A stretch of 64,000 bases of DNA from Streptomyces sp. NBC_00390 (GTDB lineage Bacteria; Actinomycetota; Actinomycetes; Streptomycetales; Streptomycetaceae), in the NCBI RefSeq assembly GCF_036057275.1, contig NZ_CP107945.1, forward strand, positions 6,386,001 through 6,450,000. Direction: 5' to 3'. This document shows positions 37,343 through 46,294 of this stretch, one piece after another; position 1 is the stretch's first letter, and each line of letters begins with the position of its first letter. Both the position numbers and the translations under genes were made by a program. The notes below the pieces were generated by a model that saw only the letters and a program-made list of their open reading frames with translations, was not told where the DNA came from and ran no database searches.

Positions 37343-38554
37343 TCACTGCCGGTAGCCGCTGAGGAAGCGGCCGATACGGCTGATGGCCGCGTCGAGGTCG
37401 TCGGCATGCGGCAGGGTGAGGATCCGGAAGTGGTCGGGACGCGGCCAGTTGAAGCCCGTGCCCTGCACGACCTGGATCTTCTCGCGCAGCAGCAGGTCCA
37501 GCACGAACTTCTCGTCGTCGTGGATCCGGTGCACCTTCGGGTCGAGCCGCGGGAACGCGTACAGCGCACCCTTCGGCTTGACGCACGAGACACCGGGGAT
37601 CTCGTTCAGCTTCTCCCAGGCCCGGTCGCGCTGCTCGTGGAGCCTGCCGCCGGGCGCGACCAGCTCCCGGATGGACTGGCGGCCGCCGAGCGCGGCCTGG
37701 ATTGCGTACTGGGCGGGGGCGTTGGCACACAACCGCATCGAGGCGAGCATCGTCAGGCCCTCGAGGTAGCTGCGGGCGTGCTGCTTGGGGCCGGTGACCA
37801 CGAGCCAGCCCGAGCGGAATCCGGCGACGCGGTACGTCTTGGACAGTCCGCCGAAGGTGAGCACCACGAGATCGGGCGCGAGGGCTGCTGCCGTGTGGTG
37901 GACGGCGTCGTCGTACACGATCTGGTCGTAGATCTCGTCGGCGAACACCATCAGCTGGTGGCGGCGCGCGAGATCGAGGATGCCTTCGACGATCTCACGC
38001 GGATAGACCGCGCCGGTGGGGTTGTTGGGATTGATGATCACGACCGCCCGCGTACGGTCGGTGATCTTCGAGGCCATGTCGGCGAGATCCGGGTACCAGT
38101 CGGACTCCTCGTCACACAGATAGTGCACCGCCTTGCCGCCGGCGAGGGTGGTCACCGCGGTCCACAGCGGGAAGTCCGGGGCGGGGATGAGCACTTCGTC
38201 GCCGTCCTCCAGCAGGGCCTGGACGGCCATGGAGACCAGCTCGGAGACGCCGTTGCCGAGGAAGATGTCGTCGACGGACACGTCGGGCAGGCCGAGAGAC
38301 TGGTAGCGCTGGGCCACCGCGCGGCGGGCGGAGAGGACGCCGCGGGAGTCGGTGTAGCCGTGGGCCTGCGGGAGCATCCGGATCATGTCCTGGACGATCT
38401 CCTCGGGCGCCTCGAAGCCGAAGAGCGCCGGATTGCCCGTGTTGAGGCGCAGCACGCTGTGGCCGGCTTCCTCCAGCGCGTTGGCGTGCTCGATCACCGG
38501 ACCGCGGATCTCGTAGCAGACCTCGCTGAGCTTGCTCGACTGCCGGAATTCCAT
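37343..38554 (-). CDS. PLP-dependent aminotransferase (AlaA-like)
   Basis: A 403-residue class I/II aminotransferase. The PLP lysine lies in 'GGLSKTYRVAGFRSGW'; 'NPNNPTGAVY' and 'FADEIYDQIVYDD' are the cofactor-binding segments. The N-terminus 'MEFRQSSKLSEVCYEIRGPV' is typical of the alanine (pyruvate-glutamate) transaminase AlaA group. ATG at 38554 follows GGGGAGGG. It diverges from an HxlR regulator across an 85-bp region with a palindrome. Confidence 0.88.
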   Translation of the reverse strand: MEFRQSSKLSEVCYEIRGPVIEHANALEEAGHSVLRLNTGNPALFGFEAPEEIVQDMIRMLPQAHGYTDSRGVLSARRAVAQRYQSLGLPDVSVDDIFLGNGVSELVSMAVQALLEDGDEVLIPAPDFPLWTAVTTLAGGKAVHYLCDEESDWYPDLADMASKITDRTRAVVIINPNNPTGAVYPREIVEGILDLARRHQLMVFADEIYDQIVYDDAVHHTAAALAPDLVVLTFGGLSKTYRVAGFRSGWLVVTGPKQHARSYLEGLTMLASMRLCANAPAQYAIQAALGGRQSIRELVAPGGRLHEQRDRAWEKLNEIPGVSCVKPKGALYAFPRLDPKVHRIHDDEKFVLDLLLREKIQVVQGTGFNWPRPDHFRILTLPHADDLDAAISRIGRFLSGYRQ

Positions 38555-38582
38555 GTCGTGCCCTCCCCGGACCGAATGACGT

Positions 38583-38633
38583 ACTTGGTTTTACCAAGTT
38601 GGAGCTTGGAAAGTCCAACAACTTGTCTAGACT
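38583..38633 (+). promoter_or_regulatory. Operator-like palindrome and leaderless promoter of the HxlR gene
   Basis: ACTTGGT-TTT-ACCAAGT (38583-38599) is a perfect 7-bp palindrome. A second, imperfect inverted repeat TTGGA...TCCAA spans 38599-38618. TTGGAA (38606-38611) and TAGACT (38628-38633), 16 bp apart, form a -35/-10 pair that would place the transcript start at the ATG (38640), i.e. a leaderless mRNA. The site is well placed for autoregulation and control of the divergent aminotransferase. Confidence 0.6.
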
Positions 38634-38639
38634 CCTCGC

Positions 38640-39269
38640 ATGCCACGCCTGACGCGCCGCCGAAGCTATGACCAGTACTGCGCCGCCGCCCGCGCGCTCG
38701 ACGCCGTCGGAGACCGGTGGACCCTGCTGATCGTCCGCGAGCTGCTGGCGGGCCCCCGTCGCTACACCGACCTGCACGCGGACCTGCCGGGCGTCAGCAC
38801 GGACGTCCTGGCCTCCCGGCTCAAGGACATGGAACGGGACGGACTGGCCACGCGCCGCAAGCTCCCGCCGCCCTCCGCCGCGATCGTGTACGAACTGACC
38901 GTGCGGGGACGGCAGTTGCTTCCCGTGCTCACCGCCCTGGCCGGCTGGGGAGCGCCCGAGCTGGCCGAACGCCGGCCCACCGACGCGGTACGCGCGCACT
39001 GGTTCGCGATCCCGCTGGTGCGCGCGCTCGCCGGGCCGGCGGACCGTTCGGGGGTGGTGGAGGTGCGGCTGGACGAAGGTGTCTTCCACGTACGACTGGG
39101 AGGCGGCGGACCTGACTACGGAGACGGTCCCGCCAGCCGGCCGGACGCGTGCCTGACCCTGGACGCGGACACCTGTACCGCGCTCGGCAGAGGCGAGTTG
39201 ACGCTGGCGGACGGCGTACGGACCGGGCGGATCACGGTGCAAGGGGACACGGCGTTCCTCGGCGTATGA
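38640..39269 (+). CDS. HxlR-type winged-helix transcriptional regulator
   Basis: A 209-residue regulator. Residues ~10-105 are an HxlR winged helix ('ALDAVGDRWTLLIVRELLAGPRRYTDL', 'GVSTDVLASRLKDMERDGLATRR'); residues ~115-209 form a sterol-carrier/alkyl-sulfatase-like C-terminal domain ('DACLTLDADTCTALGRGELTLADGVRTGRITVQGD') that may bind a ligand. The ATG at 38640 has no ribosome-binding site and probably starts a leaderless message. Confidence 0.87.
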   Translation: MPRLTRRRSYDQYCAAARALDAVGDRWTLLIVRELLAGPRRYTDLHADLPGVSTDVLASRLKDMERDGLATRRKLPPPSAAIVYELTVRGRQLLPVLTALAGWGAPELAERRPTDAVRAHWFAIPLVRALAGPADRSGVVEVRLDEGVFHVRLGGGGPDYGDGPASRPDACLTLDADTCTALGRGELTLADGVRTGRITVQGDTAFLGV

Positions 39270-39317
39270 GCACGTCCCTTCCGAGCGGCGGTAACGGCCC
39301 CGCGGGCAGCGGGTGAA

Positions 39318-39620
39318 TCAGCGCTCGCCGGTGACGACGACCGTCGCGCCCGAGGTGCTCAGCCGGGGGTCCTTGAGCGGATCGGAGCCGGTGTACGGCT
39401 TCTGCCCCTTGTACTCGACCCGCACGGTGCGCGAGGCCACCGCCGTACCGTGGCGGCCGGCCTGACAGGTCCGCACGAAGTCAGCGACGCTGCTGTCGCG
39501 TACGACGTCGAGGTCGTAGCGCAGCCGGGAGGAGACGACGGCACCGGCCTGCACCCTGGCATGTCGGATTCGGCCGATGAACCGTGGTCGCAGCTGCCGG
39601 TGGCCGATACCGGAGCGCAC
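39318..39620 (-). CDS. Small conserved hypothetical protein
   Basis: A probable 100-residue basic protein ending 'GATVVVTGER', with beta-rich character ('TVRVEYKGQKPYTGSDPL'). GTG at 39620 is used because longer versions would be antisense to the divergent kinase gene. No family recognised; that it is real is supported by its normal codon pattern and the divergent position, but the start is uncertain. Confidence 0.5.
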   Translation of the reverse strand: MRSGIGHRQLRPRFIGRIRHARVQAGAVVSSRLRYDLDVVRDSSVADFVRTCQAGRHGTAVASRTVRVEYKGQKPYTGSDPLKDPRLSTSGATVVVTGER

Positions 39621-39666
39621 CTCTTCGACGAGGACAGGCCGCGGCCCGCCGGGCGATGATGGGCGC

Positions 39667-40305
39667 GTGCGACTCGAAGCGATCACCTGGGAGCGGCTGA
39701 CCGAAGCACTCGCGGCCCGGATCCTTCGGACCCGGGCCGCGGACGGCAGCCCGTGGCTGCGCATCGGCATCGACGGCGCCCCCGCGGCACGGCCCGAAGA
39801 ACTCGCCCGTCCGCTCGCCGAGGCCCTGCGGCTGCGCGGGCGCGGCGTGCTGGTGGCCGGCACGGACGGGTTTCTCAAGCCCGCGTCGCTGCGGTACGAG
39901 CACGGGCGCGAGGACCCCGACACGTACTACAGCGGCTGGTTCGACACCGGCGCGCTGTGGCGGGAGGTCTTCGGACCCCTGGAGCCGGGCGGCACCGGGC
40001 AGGCGCTGCCCGATCTGTGGGACCCGGCGACCGACCGGGCGACTCGTTCGGCGCCCGTCGAACTCCCGCCCGGGGGAGTGCTGTTGCTGCACGGCCCGTT
40101 TCTGCTCGGGCACTGGTTCCCGTTCGACCTGACCGTGCATCTGCGCCTGTCACCGGCCGCGCTGGAGCGCCGCACGGACCAGCGGGAACGCTGGACGCTC
40201 CCGGCGTTCGCCCGCTACGAGGACGAGACCGGTCCCGGGGACGCCGCGGACGTACTCGTACGGGCCGACGACCCCCGCCACCCGGCGTGGGGCGGCCTGC
40301 ACTGA
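39667..40305 (+). CDS. Uridine kinase-like P-loop protein
   Basis: A 212-residue protein resembling the uridine kinase-like family of Streptomyces. 'WLRIGIDGAPAARPEELARPLAEAL' occupies the P-loop position, but the canonical GxxGxGK(S/T) is degenerate (GIDGAPAARPEE). 'VLLLHGPFLLGHWFPFDLTVHL' and 'ARYEDETGPGDAADVLVRADD' match the family. The missing P-loop lysine suggests altered or lost kinase activity. GTG at 39667; a weak ribosome-binding site. Confidence 0.7.
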   Translation: MRLEAITWERLTEALAARILRTRAADGSPWLRIGIDGAPAARPEELARPLAEALRLRGRGVLVAGTDGFLKPASLRYEHGREDPDTYYSGWFDTGALWREVFGPLEPGGTGQALPDLWDPATDRATRSAPVELPPGGVLLLHGPFLLGHWFPFDLTVHLRLSPAALERRTDQRERWTLPAFARYEDETGPGDAADVLVRADDPRHPAWGGLH

Positions 40306-40314
40306 TCCGGCTGC

Positions 40315-41202
40315 TCAGGGCCGGCCGCCGGTCAGTGTGACGGCCAGGGCCCCCGCCCGGCAGCCCTCGTCCGCGGCCGTCGGGGCGTCCGCCCCCGAGA
40401 GGCGGGCCGCGAGAAACGCTCCCGTGAACGCGTCGCCTGCACCGGTGCTGTCCACCGCCTCGGCCGCGTGCGGCGCGACGCGGGCCGTCACCCGGCCCGC
40501 CTCCGCGACCAGTGCCCCGTGGGCGCCCAGCGTGACGACGGCCAGCGGGACACGGCGGCTGAGTGCGGCCGCCGCGGCCGCCGTATCGGGCAGCCCGGTG
40601 AGCTGCCGGGCCTCGTCCGCGTTGGGGAGGAGGACATCCGCGCCGTCGAGGGCCGACAGCATGTGCTCCGCACCCAGCGCGGCGATGAAGCCCGCCGAGG
40701 CCGGGTCGACGCTCACCGGGATGTTCCTCTCCCGCGCCGAGTCGATCGCCAGGCGGGCAGCGGCCCGGCTGGTGCCGGAGAAGAGGAGGTAGCCCGACAC
40801 ATGCAGGGCGCCGACCCCGTCCAGCATCGATGCCGAGAAGTCCCCTGCGGCAAGGTGCAGCACCGCACCGCTGTCGGTGAGAAACGTGCGCTCGGCCGTC
40901 GCGTCGACGAGCGCGATGACGGTGGCGGTGGGCACCTCCTGATCGGGCACGAGATACGGGTGCACCCCGGCCGCTCGCAGCTGCTCCGCGTGCCACGGCA
41001 GATCGGCAGCGCCGACCCTGGCGAGCAGCCGGACCTCCCCGCAGGCCCGACGGGCCGCCCAGCAGGCCACGTTGGCACCGGCGCCGCCGGGCAGGACACG
41101 GATTCGTGCCGTCGTGTCCGTGCCCCGCGCGAGCGGAGTGCGGTGGCGCGCCACGACATCGGTGACGACGTCCCCGAGGACGAGCAGTCCGCCGCCCGTC
41201 AT
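40315..41202 (-). CDS. psuK: Pseudouridine kinase (PfkB family)
   Basis: A 295-residue ribokinase-family sugar/nucleoside kinase. The N-terminal 'LPGGAGANVACWAARRAC' is the substrate lid and 'AVDSTGAGDAFTGAFLAARL' is the PfkB signature 2 with the catalytic Asp. The gene overlaps psuG by four bases (ATGA). The pair phosphorylates pseudouridine and then splits it, so the substrate is inferred from context. Confidence 0.85.
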   Translation of the reverse strand: MTGGGLLVLGDVVTDVVARHRTPLARGTDTTARIRVLPGGAGANVACWAARRACGEVRLLARVGAADLPWHAEQLRAAGVHPYLVPDQEVPTATVIALVDATAERTFLTDSGAVLHLAAGDFSASMLDGVGALHVSGYLLFSGTSRAAARLAIDSARERNIPVSVDPASAGFIAALGAEHMLSALDGADVLLPNADEARQLTGLPDTAAAAAALSRRVPLAVVTLGAHGALVAEAGRVTARVAPHAAEAVDSTGAGDAFTGAFLAARLSGADAPTAADEGCRAGALAVTLTGGRP

Positions 41203-42104
41203 GCGTACGCCGCTGCGATCCGTGCCGCGAGCCGGACATTGCCGCGCACCGCGGCGAGATTGGCCTCCAGCGAGGCGCCTTCGGTGTACCGCATCAGCCT
41301 CTCGAGGAGGAACGGAGTGACCGCCTGGCCCGTGACGCCCGTCTCGTGTGCTTCGCCGAGGGCCCGGGCGAGTACGCGATCGTGCAGTGCCGGGTCCAAC
41401 TGGTCCCGCACCGGCACCGGGTTGGCCACGATCAGGGAGGAGTGCGGTGCGCCGAGCGCGTCCTTCGCGTGCATCACCGCGGCCACCTCCTCGGGCGTAT
41501 GCACGACCCAGTCGACCGGTTCACCCGCGGACGTCAGGTAGAAACCGGGGAACTGCTCCGTGCCGTACCCGATCACGCCCACACCCAGGGTTTCGAGCCG
41601 CTGGAGCGTGGCGGGGACGTCGAGGATCGACTTGACCCCGGCACAGACCACGGTGATGCCGATCCTGGCGAGCAGCCGCAGGTCCGCCGACTCGTCCTGT
41701 GTCTCGGTCCAGCCCCGGTGCACACCGCCGAGCCCTCCGGTGGCGAAGACCCGGATCCCGGCACGGTCCGCCAGGAACGCCGTCGCCGACACCGTCGTCG
41801 CCCCGCTCGCACCTGCCGCGAGCGCGGGCGCGAGGTCCCGGTGACCGAGCTTGCGTATGGAGTCGTCCCCGGCGATCCGCTCCAGCTGGTCCTTGTCCAG
41901 GCCGACATGGGCCATTCCGTCCAGTACGGCGGTGGTGGCGGGGACGGCGCCCGCGTCCCGGACCAGCCCCTCGAGCTCCTCGGCGACGGCGAGATTGCGG
42001 GGGCGGGGCAGTCCGTGCGCGATGATCGTCGACTCCAGGGCGACGACCGGGCGCTGTGCGTCCAGGGCTTGTTGGACTTCGTCGGTCACATGGGTCAGCA
42101 GCAT
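41199..42104 (-). CDS. psuG: Pseudouridine-5'-phosphate glycosidase
   Basis: A 301-residue enzyme that reversibly cleaves pseudouridine 5'-phosphate to uracil and ribose 5-phosphate. Family hallmarks are 'VALESTIIAHGLPRPRNL' with the active-site Glu, 'GATTVSATAFLADRAGIRVFATGGLGGVHRG' and 'VVCAGVKSILDVPATLQRLETLGV' with the catalytic Lys. ATG at 42104 is preferred over an upstream ATG at 42137. First gene of the psuG-psuK unit, which recycles pseudouridine from RNA breakdown. Confidence 0.92.
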   Translation of the reverse strand: MLLTHVTDEVQQALDAQRPVVALESTIIAHGLPRPRNLAVAEELEGLVRDAGAVPATTAVLDGMAHVGLDKDQLERIAGDDSIRKLGHRDLAPALAAGASGATTVSATAFLADRAGIRVFATGGLGGVHRGWTETQDESADLRLLARIGITVVCAGVKSILDVPATLQRLETLGVGVIGYGTEQFPGFYLTSAGEPVDWVVHTPEEVAAVMHAKDALGAPHSSLIVANPVPVRDQLDPALHDRVLARALGEAHETGVTGQAVTPFLLERLMRYTEGASLEANLAAVRGNVRLAARIAAAYA

Positions 42105-42267
42105 GTCCCATCCCTGGCACAGGAGCGGTGCCCCCAAACGTCAAAAGCCGGCGTGGACCGACGGACACGTCCTTGACCGGCAGGTTCTGCGACGGTCTGG
42201 CGCCGACCGCGCCCTCATGTCCGCCGTCGCAGCACATGAGCCGGAGCCCGGTCTCCGGCCCAGGAGG

Positions 42268-43542
42268 TCAGTCGCGGGCCACGGCGCGGTGGACGGTCAG
42301 GGCCGCCATCGGCAGCAGCAGGCACGCGCCGATCAGGTTCAGCCAGCCGTAGCTCGCCTGGGCCACGATCAGCCCCGCCGCCGCGCCGCCGAGGCCCGCC
42401 GATGTGTTGCTCGTCAGGTCCGAGAGGCCCTGGACGGCGGCCCGGGCCGGTTGCGGTACCGAGTCGGTCAGCAGTGTGGAACCGGCGACCAGACCCGCCG
42501 ACCATCCCAGGCCCAGCAGGAACAGGCCGATCGCCGTCCGGCCGTGGCTCGCTCCTGCCGTGCCCGCCAGCACGGCGGCGGCGCAGAGCAGCCCCGCGGC
42601 CAACCCGATCACCGACAGCCGTCCGATGCGGTCCGCGAGCCAGCCCATCACCGGCGAGAACGCGTACATGCCCGCGATGTGGCCGCTGATCACCAGACCG
42701 ATCAGCTGGATGTCCGCGCCGTGGTGGCTCAGCGCGACCGGGGTCATCGACATGATCGACACCATCGCGGTGTGCGACACGGCCACCGTCACCAGCGCCA
42801 GCCGGGCCCGGGGCGAGGCGCGGACCGCCCGGACCCCGGCGCGCAGCGAGCGTCCCTCGGGTGAGCGGTCGGCCGGGGACAGGGCCCGCGCCGTGAGCAG
42901 CGGGTCCGGGCGCAGCAGGATCAGGACCACGCCCGCCGCGACGAGGAAGACCCCGGCCGCCCACACGAACGGGCCGGCCGCTGCCGGAATGCCGAGCCCG
43001 GACACGCTGCGACCCGCGGGCGCCGCGATGTTGGGGCCGAGGACCGCCCCGATCGTGGTCGCCCAGACGACGGTGGAGATGGCCCGGCCGCGACGCTCCG
43101 GCTCGGCCAGGTCGGCGGCCGCGAAACGGGCCTGCAGATTCGCCGACGACGCCGCGCCGAACCCGGCCATGCCCACCAGCAGAAGAGGGAAGCTGCCGGC
43201 GACCGCGCCCGTCACGACCACGCCCGCGCCCACCGCCCCGATCAGATACGCCAGGACCAGCCCGGGCCGCCTGCCGCGCGCCGCCATCAGAGCGGCCAGC
43301 GGCATCGAGAGCAGCGCGGTGCCGGCCACGGTCGCGGTCGGGGCCAGACCGGACAGCGCCTCCGTGCCGCTGACCTCCTGTGCCAGCACCGAGGCCAGCG
43401 CGATCCCCGTCGCGACACCGAGTCCGCCGAGGATCTGGCTCGCGATCAGTACGGCGTTGATCCTGCGCCGCAGCGCGGGCAGCCCTGCGGCGGGCACCGC
43501 GATGCCGCCGGGTATGTCAGGTGCGTCAGGGCTTACGGTCAC
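42268..43542 (-). CDS. MFS transporter (drug efflux type)
   Basis: A 424-residue integral membrane protein with about 12 segments. The MFS loop 2-3 motif appears in degenerate form ('LMAARGRRPGLVLAY') and again at 'WLADRIGRLSVIG' in the second half. It lies close to psuG but has its own upstream gap of 81 bp. The substrate is unknown. Confidence 0.85.
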   Translation of the reverse strand: MTVSPDAPDIPGGIAVPAAGLPALRRRINAVLIASQILGGLGVATGIALASVLAQEVSGTEALSGLAPTATVAGTALLSMPLAALMAARGRRPGLVLAYLIGAVGAGVVVTGAVAGSFPLLLVGMAGFGAASSANLQARFAAADLAEPERRGRAISTVVWATTIGAVLGPNIAAPAGRSVSGLGIPAAAGPFVWAAGVFLVAAGVVLILLRPDPLLTARALSPADRSPEGRSLRAGVRAVRASPRARLALVTVAVSHTAMVSIMSMTPVALSHHGADIQLIGLVISGHIAGMYAFSPVMGWLADRIGRLSVIGLAAGLLCAAAVLAGTAGASHGRTAIGLFLLGLGWSAGLVAGSTLLTDSVPQPARAAVQGLSDLTSNTSAGLGGAAAGLIVAQASYGWLNLIGACLLLPMAALTVHRAVARD

Positions 43543-43623
43543 CGGCGCAGTGTGCCAGCCCGCACCTCCGCACGAAACAGCGGCGGGCGCCGCACCGGAA
43601 CTCGGACCGACGCCGGAACAACG

Positions 43624-44154
43624 TCAGAACAGCGGCTCGGGCAGCACACCCTCCAGTGCCAGCAGCTTCCGCTTGGTCTCCGGACCGCCGCCGAACCCGC
43701 CGAGCCCCCCGTCCGTCTCCACCACCCGGTGGCAGGGCACCACGACCGGCAGCGGATTGGATCCCATCGCCGCGCCCACTGCCTGGGCCGCACCCGGCTG
43801 GCCCACCCGGGCCGCCAGGTCGCCGTATCCGACCACCGTCCCGTACGGGACACCGGCCAGCAGCTCGCACAGCACCCGGCGGTTGAAGCCGCCGGACAGC
43901 GACCAGTCCAGTGCCAGGTCGAACGTCCGCAGCCCGCCGGCGAAGTACGCCTCCAGCTGGCGTATCGGCTCGGCGAGCCGCCCTGCCGGGTCCTCGACGC
44001 CCGCCGCGCCGAGTCGTCCCGTCAGCCGCTCGAGCGCCCTGTCCCGCACCGCCGCGTCGGCGTGGAAGACCACGCTCACCAGCCCCTCGTCGGTCGCGGC
44101 GAGAAGCAGCGGCCCGATGCCGGTGCCGACCGTGGTCCACTCGAAGCTGTTCAT
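43624..44154 (-). CDS. ogt: Methylated-DNA--[protein]-cysteine S-methyltransferase
   Basis: A 176-residue suicide DNA-repair protein that moves alkyl groups from O6-alkylguanine to its own cysteine. The acceptor Cys141 is in the canonical 'PCHRVV'; 'VPYGTVVGYGDLAARVG' is the DNA-binding helix region. The start overlaps the stop of the glycerophosphodiesterase gene by four bases. Confidence 0.93.
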   Translation of the reverse strand: MNSFEWTTVGTGIGPLLLAATDEGLVSVVFHADAAVRDRALERLTGRLGAAGVEDPAGRLAEPIRQLEAYFAGGLRTFDLALDWSLSGGFNRRVLCELLAGVPYGTVVGYGDLAARVGQPGAAQAVGAAMGSNPLPVVVPCHRVVETDGGLGGFGGGPETKRKLLALEGVLPEPLF

Positions 44155-45080
44155 GGGACCACGGTACGACCGGCCACTGACACTCCCGCTGCGCCCGGAG
44201 CCCGGCCCATGGCGTCCCGCACCACGTCCGGGTTGTTGGTGATGATCCCGTCCACTCCGAACCCGGCCACCCGCACCGCGCCCTCCGCGTCGTCGACCGT
44301 CCAGGTGTTCATCCGCAGCGGTCTGCCGTGCGGGCCCTTGAGCGCGTGGACCGCGGCCACGTACTCGGCGCTCAGCGAGGTGTGCGAGGGATTGATCTGG
44401 TCCGTGAACGCCGCGAACGCGGGCAGGTCCGCCACCGCGGGCGTACCGAGGAAACCGGTCGTGATGTCGGGCCGCAGTGCGTGGACCGCCTTGATGCTGT
44501 CCGCGCCGAAGCTCTGGACGACCAGCCGGTGTCCGACGTGCGCCCGGTCGAGCCAGCCCTCTTCACCGAGCACCCGCAGGGTGTCCTGCTCGATGCCCGG
44601 GTACAGCACCGGCTTCTTGATCTCCAGCAGCAGCTTCTGACCGTTGGCGTCCACCCGGTTCAGGTACTCCTTGAGCGTCGGCACCCGGGCCCATGCCCAC
44701 TCGGGTCCGCGCCAGCTGCCCGCGTCCAGGGTCGCGATCTCGGCGGCGGTGAAGTCCTTCACCTTCCATGGCGCACGGCCTGGAAAACGCTCTTCCACGT
44801 CGGTCGTCCGGGCGAGTGAATCGTCGTGCACGACCACGAGCTCACCGTCCCTGGTGCGCTGGACGTCGTTCTCGACCCACGCGAAGCCCATACGGGCTGC
44901 GAGGTCGATCGCCGCGAGCGTGTTCTCCGGCGCGTAGGCGGACGCGCCGCGATGGGCGATGACCACCGGGTCGCGGTGCCGTGCCGTGGCGTCCTCGGTG
45001 CCCGCGGCGGATCCGGGCAGGAACAGCGCACTGAATCCGAGAGCGGTGGTGGCCAGCGCTGCGACGGGGCGGGCGAACAT
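44151..45080 (-). CDS. Secreted glycerophosphodiester phosphodiesterase
   Basis: A 309-residue enzyme that releases glycerol 3-phosphate from phospholipid head groups. A signal peptide (residues 1-26, ending 'GSAAG') precedes a GDPD barrel with 'VIAHRGASAYAPENTLAAI' (catalytic His, Arg, Glu), 'ENDVQRTRDGELVVVHDD' and C-terminal 'NTWTVDDAEGAVRVAGFGVDGIITNNPD'. It probably helps phosphate scavenging outside the cell. It is coupled to ogt. Confidence 0.92.
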   Translation of the reverse strand: MFARPVAALATTALGFSALFLPGSAAGTEDATARHRDPVVIAHRGASAYAPENTLAAIDLAARMGFAWVENDVQRTRDGELVVVHDDSLARTTDVEERFPGRAPWKVKDFTAAEIATLDAGSWRGPEWAWARVPTLKEYLNRVDANGQKLLLEIKKPVLYPGIEQDTLRVLGEEGWLDRAHVGHRLVVQSFGADSIKAVHALRPDITTGFLGTPAVADLPAFAAFTDQINPSHTSLSAEYVAAVHALKGPHGRPLRMNTWTVDDAEGAVRVAGFGVDGIITNNPDVVRDAMGRAPGAAGVSVAGRTVVP

Positions 45081-45335
45081 AAGTGGTCCTCACGTCGTTG
45101 GTCACGGACGAGCCGAGGGTGTCAGCAGTCGGTCAACGAGGTGCGAGTGAAGTATGGCCGTAACGTGAACGCGGCCGCGCGGCGCGCATTCCGTGTCAGA
45201 CTCCGTGTCGACAACACCGCTCAACGCTTGCGTGCCGCCTTGCGGGCCGTGTTCCGGCCCGAACCGGACCTCCATCAGGGTCCGCAACGGATCGCAGGGA
45301 TCGCGGGGCGTCACCCGGGACGAAGGGCAAGGGTC

Positions 45336-46214
45336 ATGCAGGGCACTGTGGACGGATTCAGCTACGGGCTGGTCACGCCCGTGGCCGCCTTTCTCATGGC
45401 ATGCCTCGGCGGGGCGCTCGGCCTGCGCTGCACCACCCGCTCCCTGCGCACCGGACGGTCCTTCAAACCGGGGTGGCTCGCCCTCGGCGCGACCGCGATC
45501 GGCTCCGGAATCTGGACGATGCACTTCATAGCCATGATGGGCTTCAGCGTCGAGGGGGTGGCGGTCAACTACGACCGACCGACCACCTTCGCCAGCCTCG
45601 CCGTCGCCGTGATCATGGTCGGCATCGGCATCTTCATCGTCGGCTACCGGGGTGCGACGGCCATGGCCCTCGTCACCGGGGGCACGATCACCGGACTCGG
45701 TGTGGCCTCCATGCACTATCTCGGCATGGCCGGAATGCGGCTGGAGGGGCGCCTCCTGTACGACACGGGGACCGTCGCCCTGTCCGTGGTGATCGCGGTG
45801 GTCGCCGCGACGCTGGCGCTGTGGGCCGCCGCCGCGATACACGGCTTCATGGCGAGCCTCGGCGCGAGCCTGGTGATGGGGATCGCGGTGACCGGGATGC
45901 ACTACACGGGCATGGCTGCCGTCAGTGTGCATCTGCATCCGGTCGCCGGCTCCGCCGCCGGCGGTGACTCGGCCGCCACGGTCCTCGCTCCCGTGCTGGT
46001 CGGCCCCGGCGTCTTCCTGCTCCTTGCCGCCGTCGTGGTGATGTTCGACCCGCTGCTGGTGCTGGGCGAGCCCGTCCGGCTGCCGGCCGACGGCGGCCGC
46101 GCCCGGCCCGGAGTGCCCGCGCAGCGGACGCCGGCGCCGTCGTATCCGAGGGCCGCCGCCTGGGCCGCCGACCGCAGCATGCGCCGCGGGCACCAGGGCT
46201 CCGGCAAGGGCTGA
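45336..46214 (+). CDS. MHYT-domain integral membrane sensor
   Basis: A 292-residue protein with about seven membrane segments and three Met/His motifs ('WTMHFIAMMGF', 'ASMHYLGMAGM', 'TGMHYTGMAAV') typical of the MHYT domain, thought to bind copper and sense a gas or redox signal. There is no attached GGDEF/EAL or kinase domain; only a ~50-residue Pro/Arg-rich tail follows, so any output must be through a partner. ATG at 45336 follows AGGGCAAGG. Confidence 0.87.
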   Translation: MQGTVDGFSYGLVTPVAAFLMACLGGALGLRCTTRSLRTGRSFKPGWLALGATAIGSGIWTMHFIAMMGFSVEGVAVNYDRPTTFASLAVAVIMVGIGIFIVGYRGATAMALVTGGTITGLGVASMHYLGMAGMRLEGRLLYDTGTVALSVVIAVVAATLALWAAAAIHGFMASLGASLVMGIAVTGMHYTGMAAVSVHLHPVAGSAAGGDSAATVLAPVLVGPGVFLLLAAVVVMFDPLLVLGEPVRLPADGGRARPGVPAQRTPAPSYPRAAAWAADRSMRRGHQGSGKG

Positions 46215-46294
46215 GCCCCGGCCGGCCGGTCCGGCCGCGGTCGTGCGCGGCCGATCACCCCCCTGGTGTCAGTGGCGGGTCGTACGGTTGTTGC

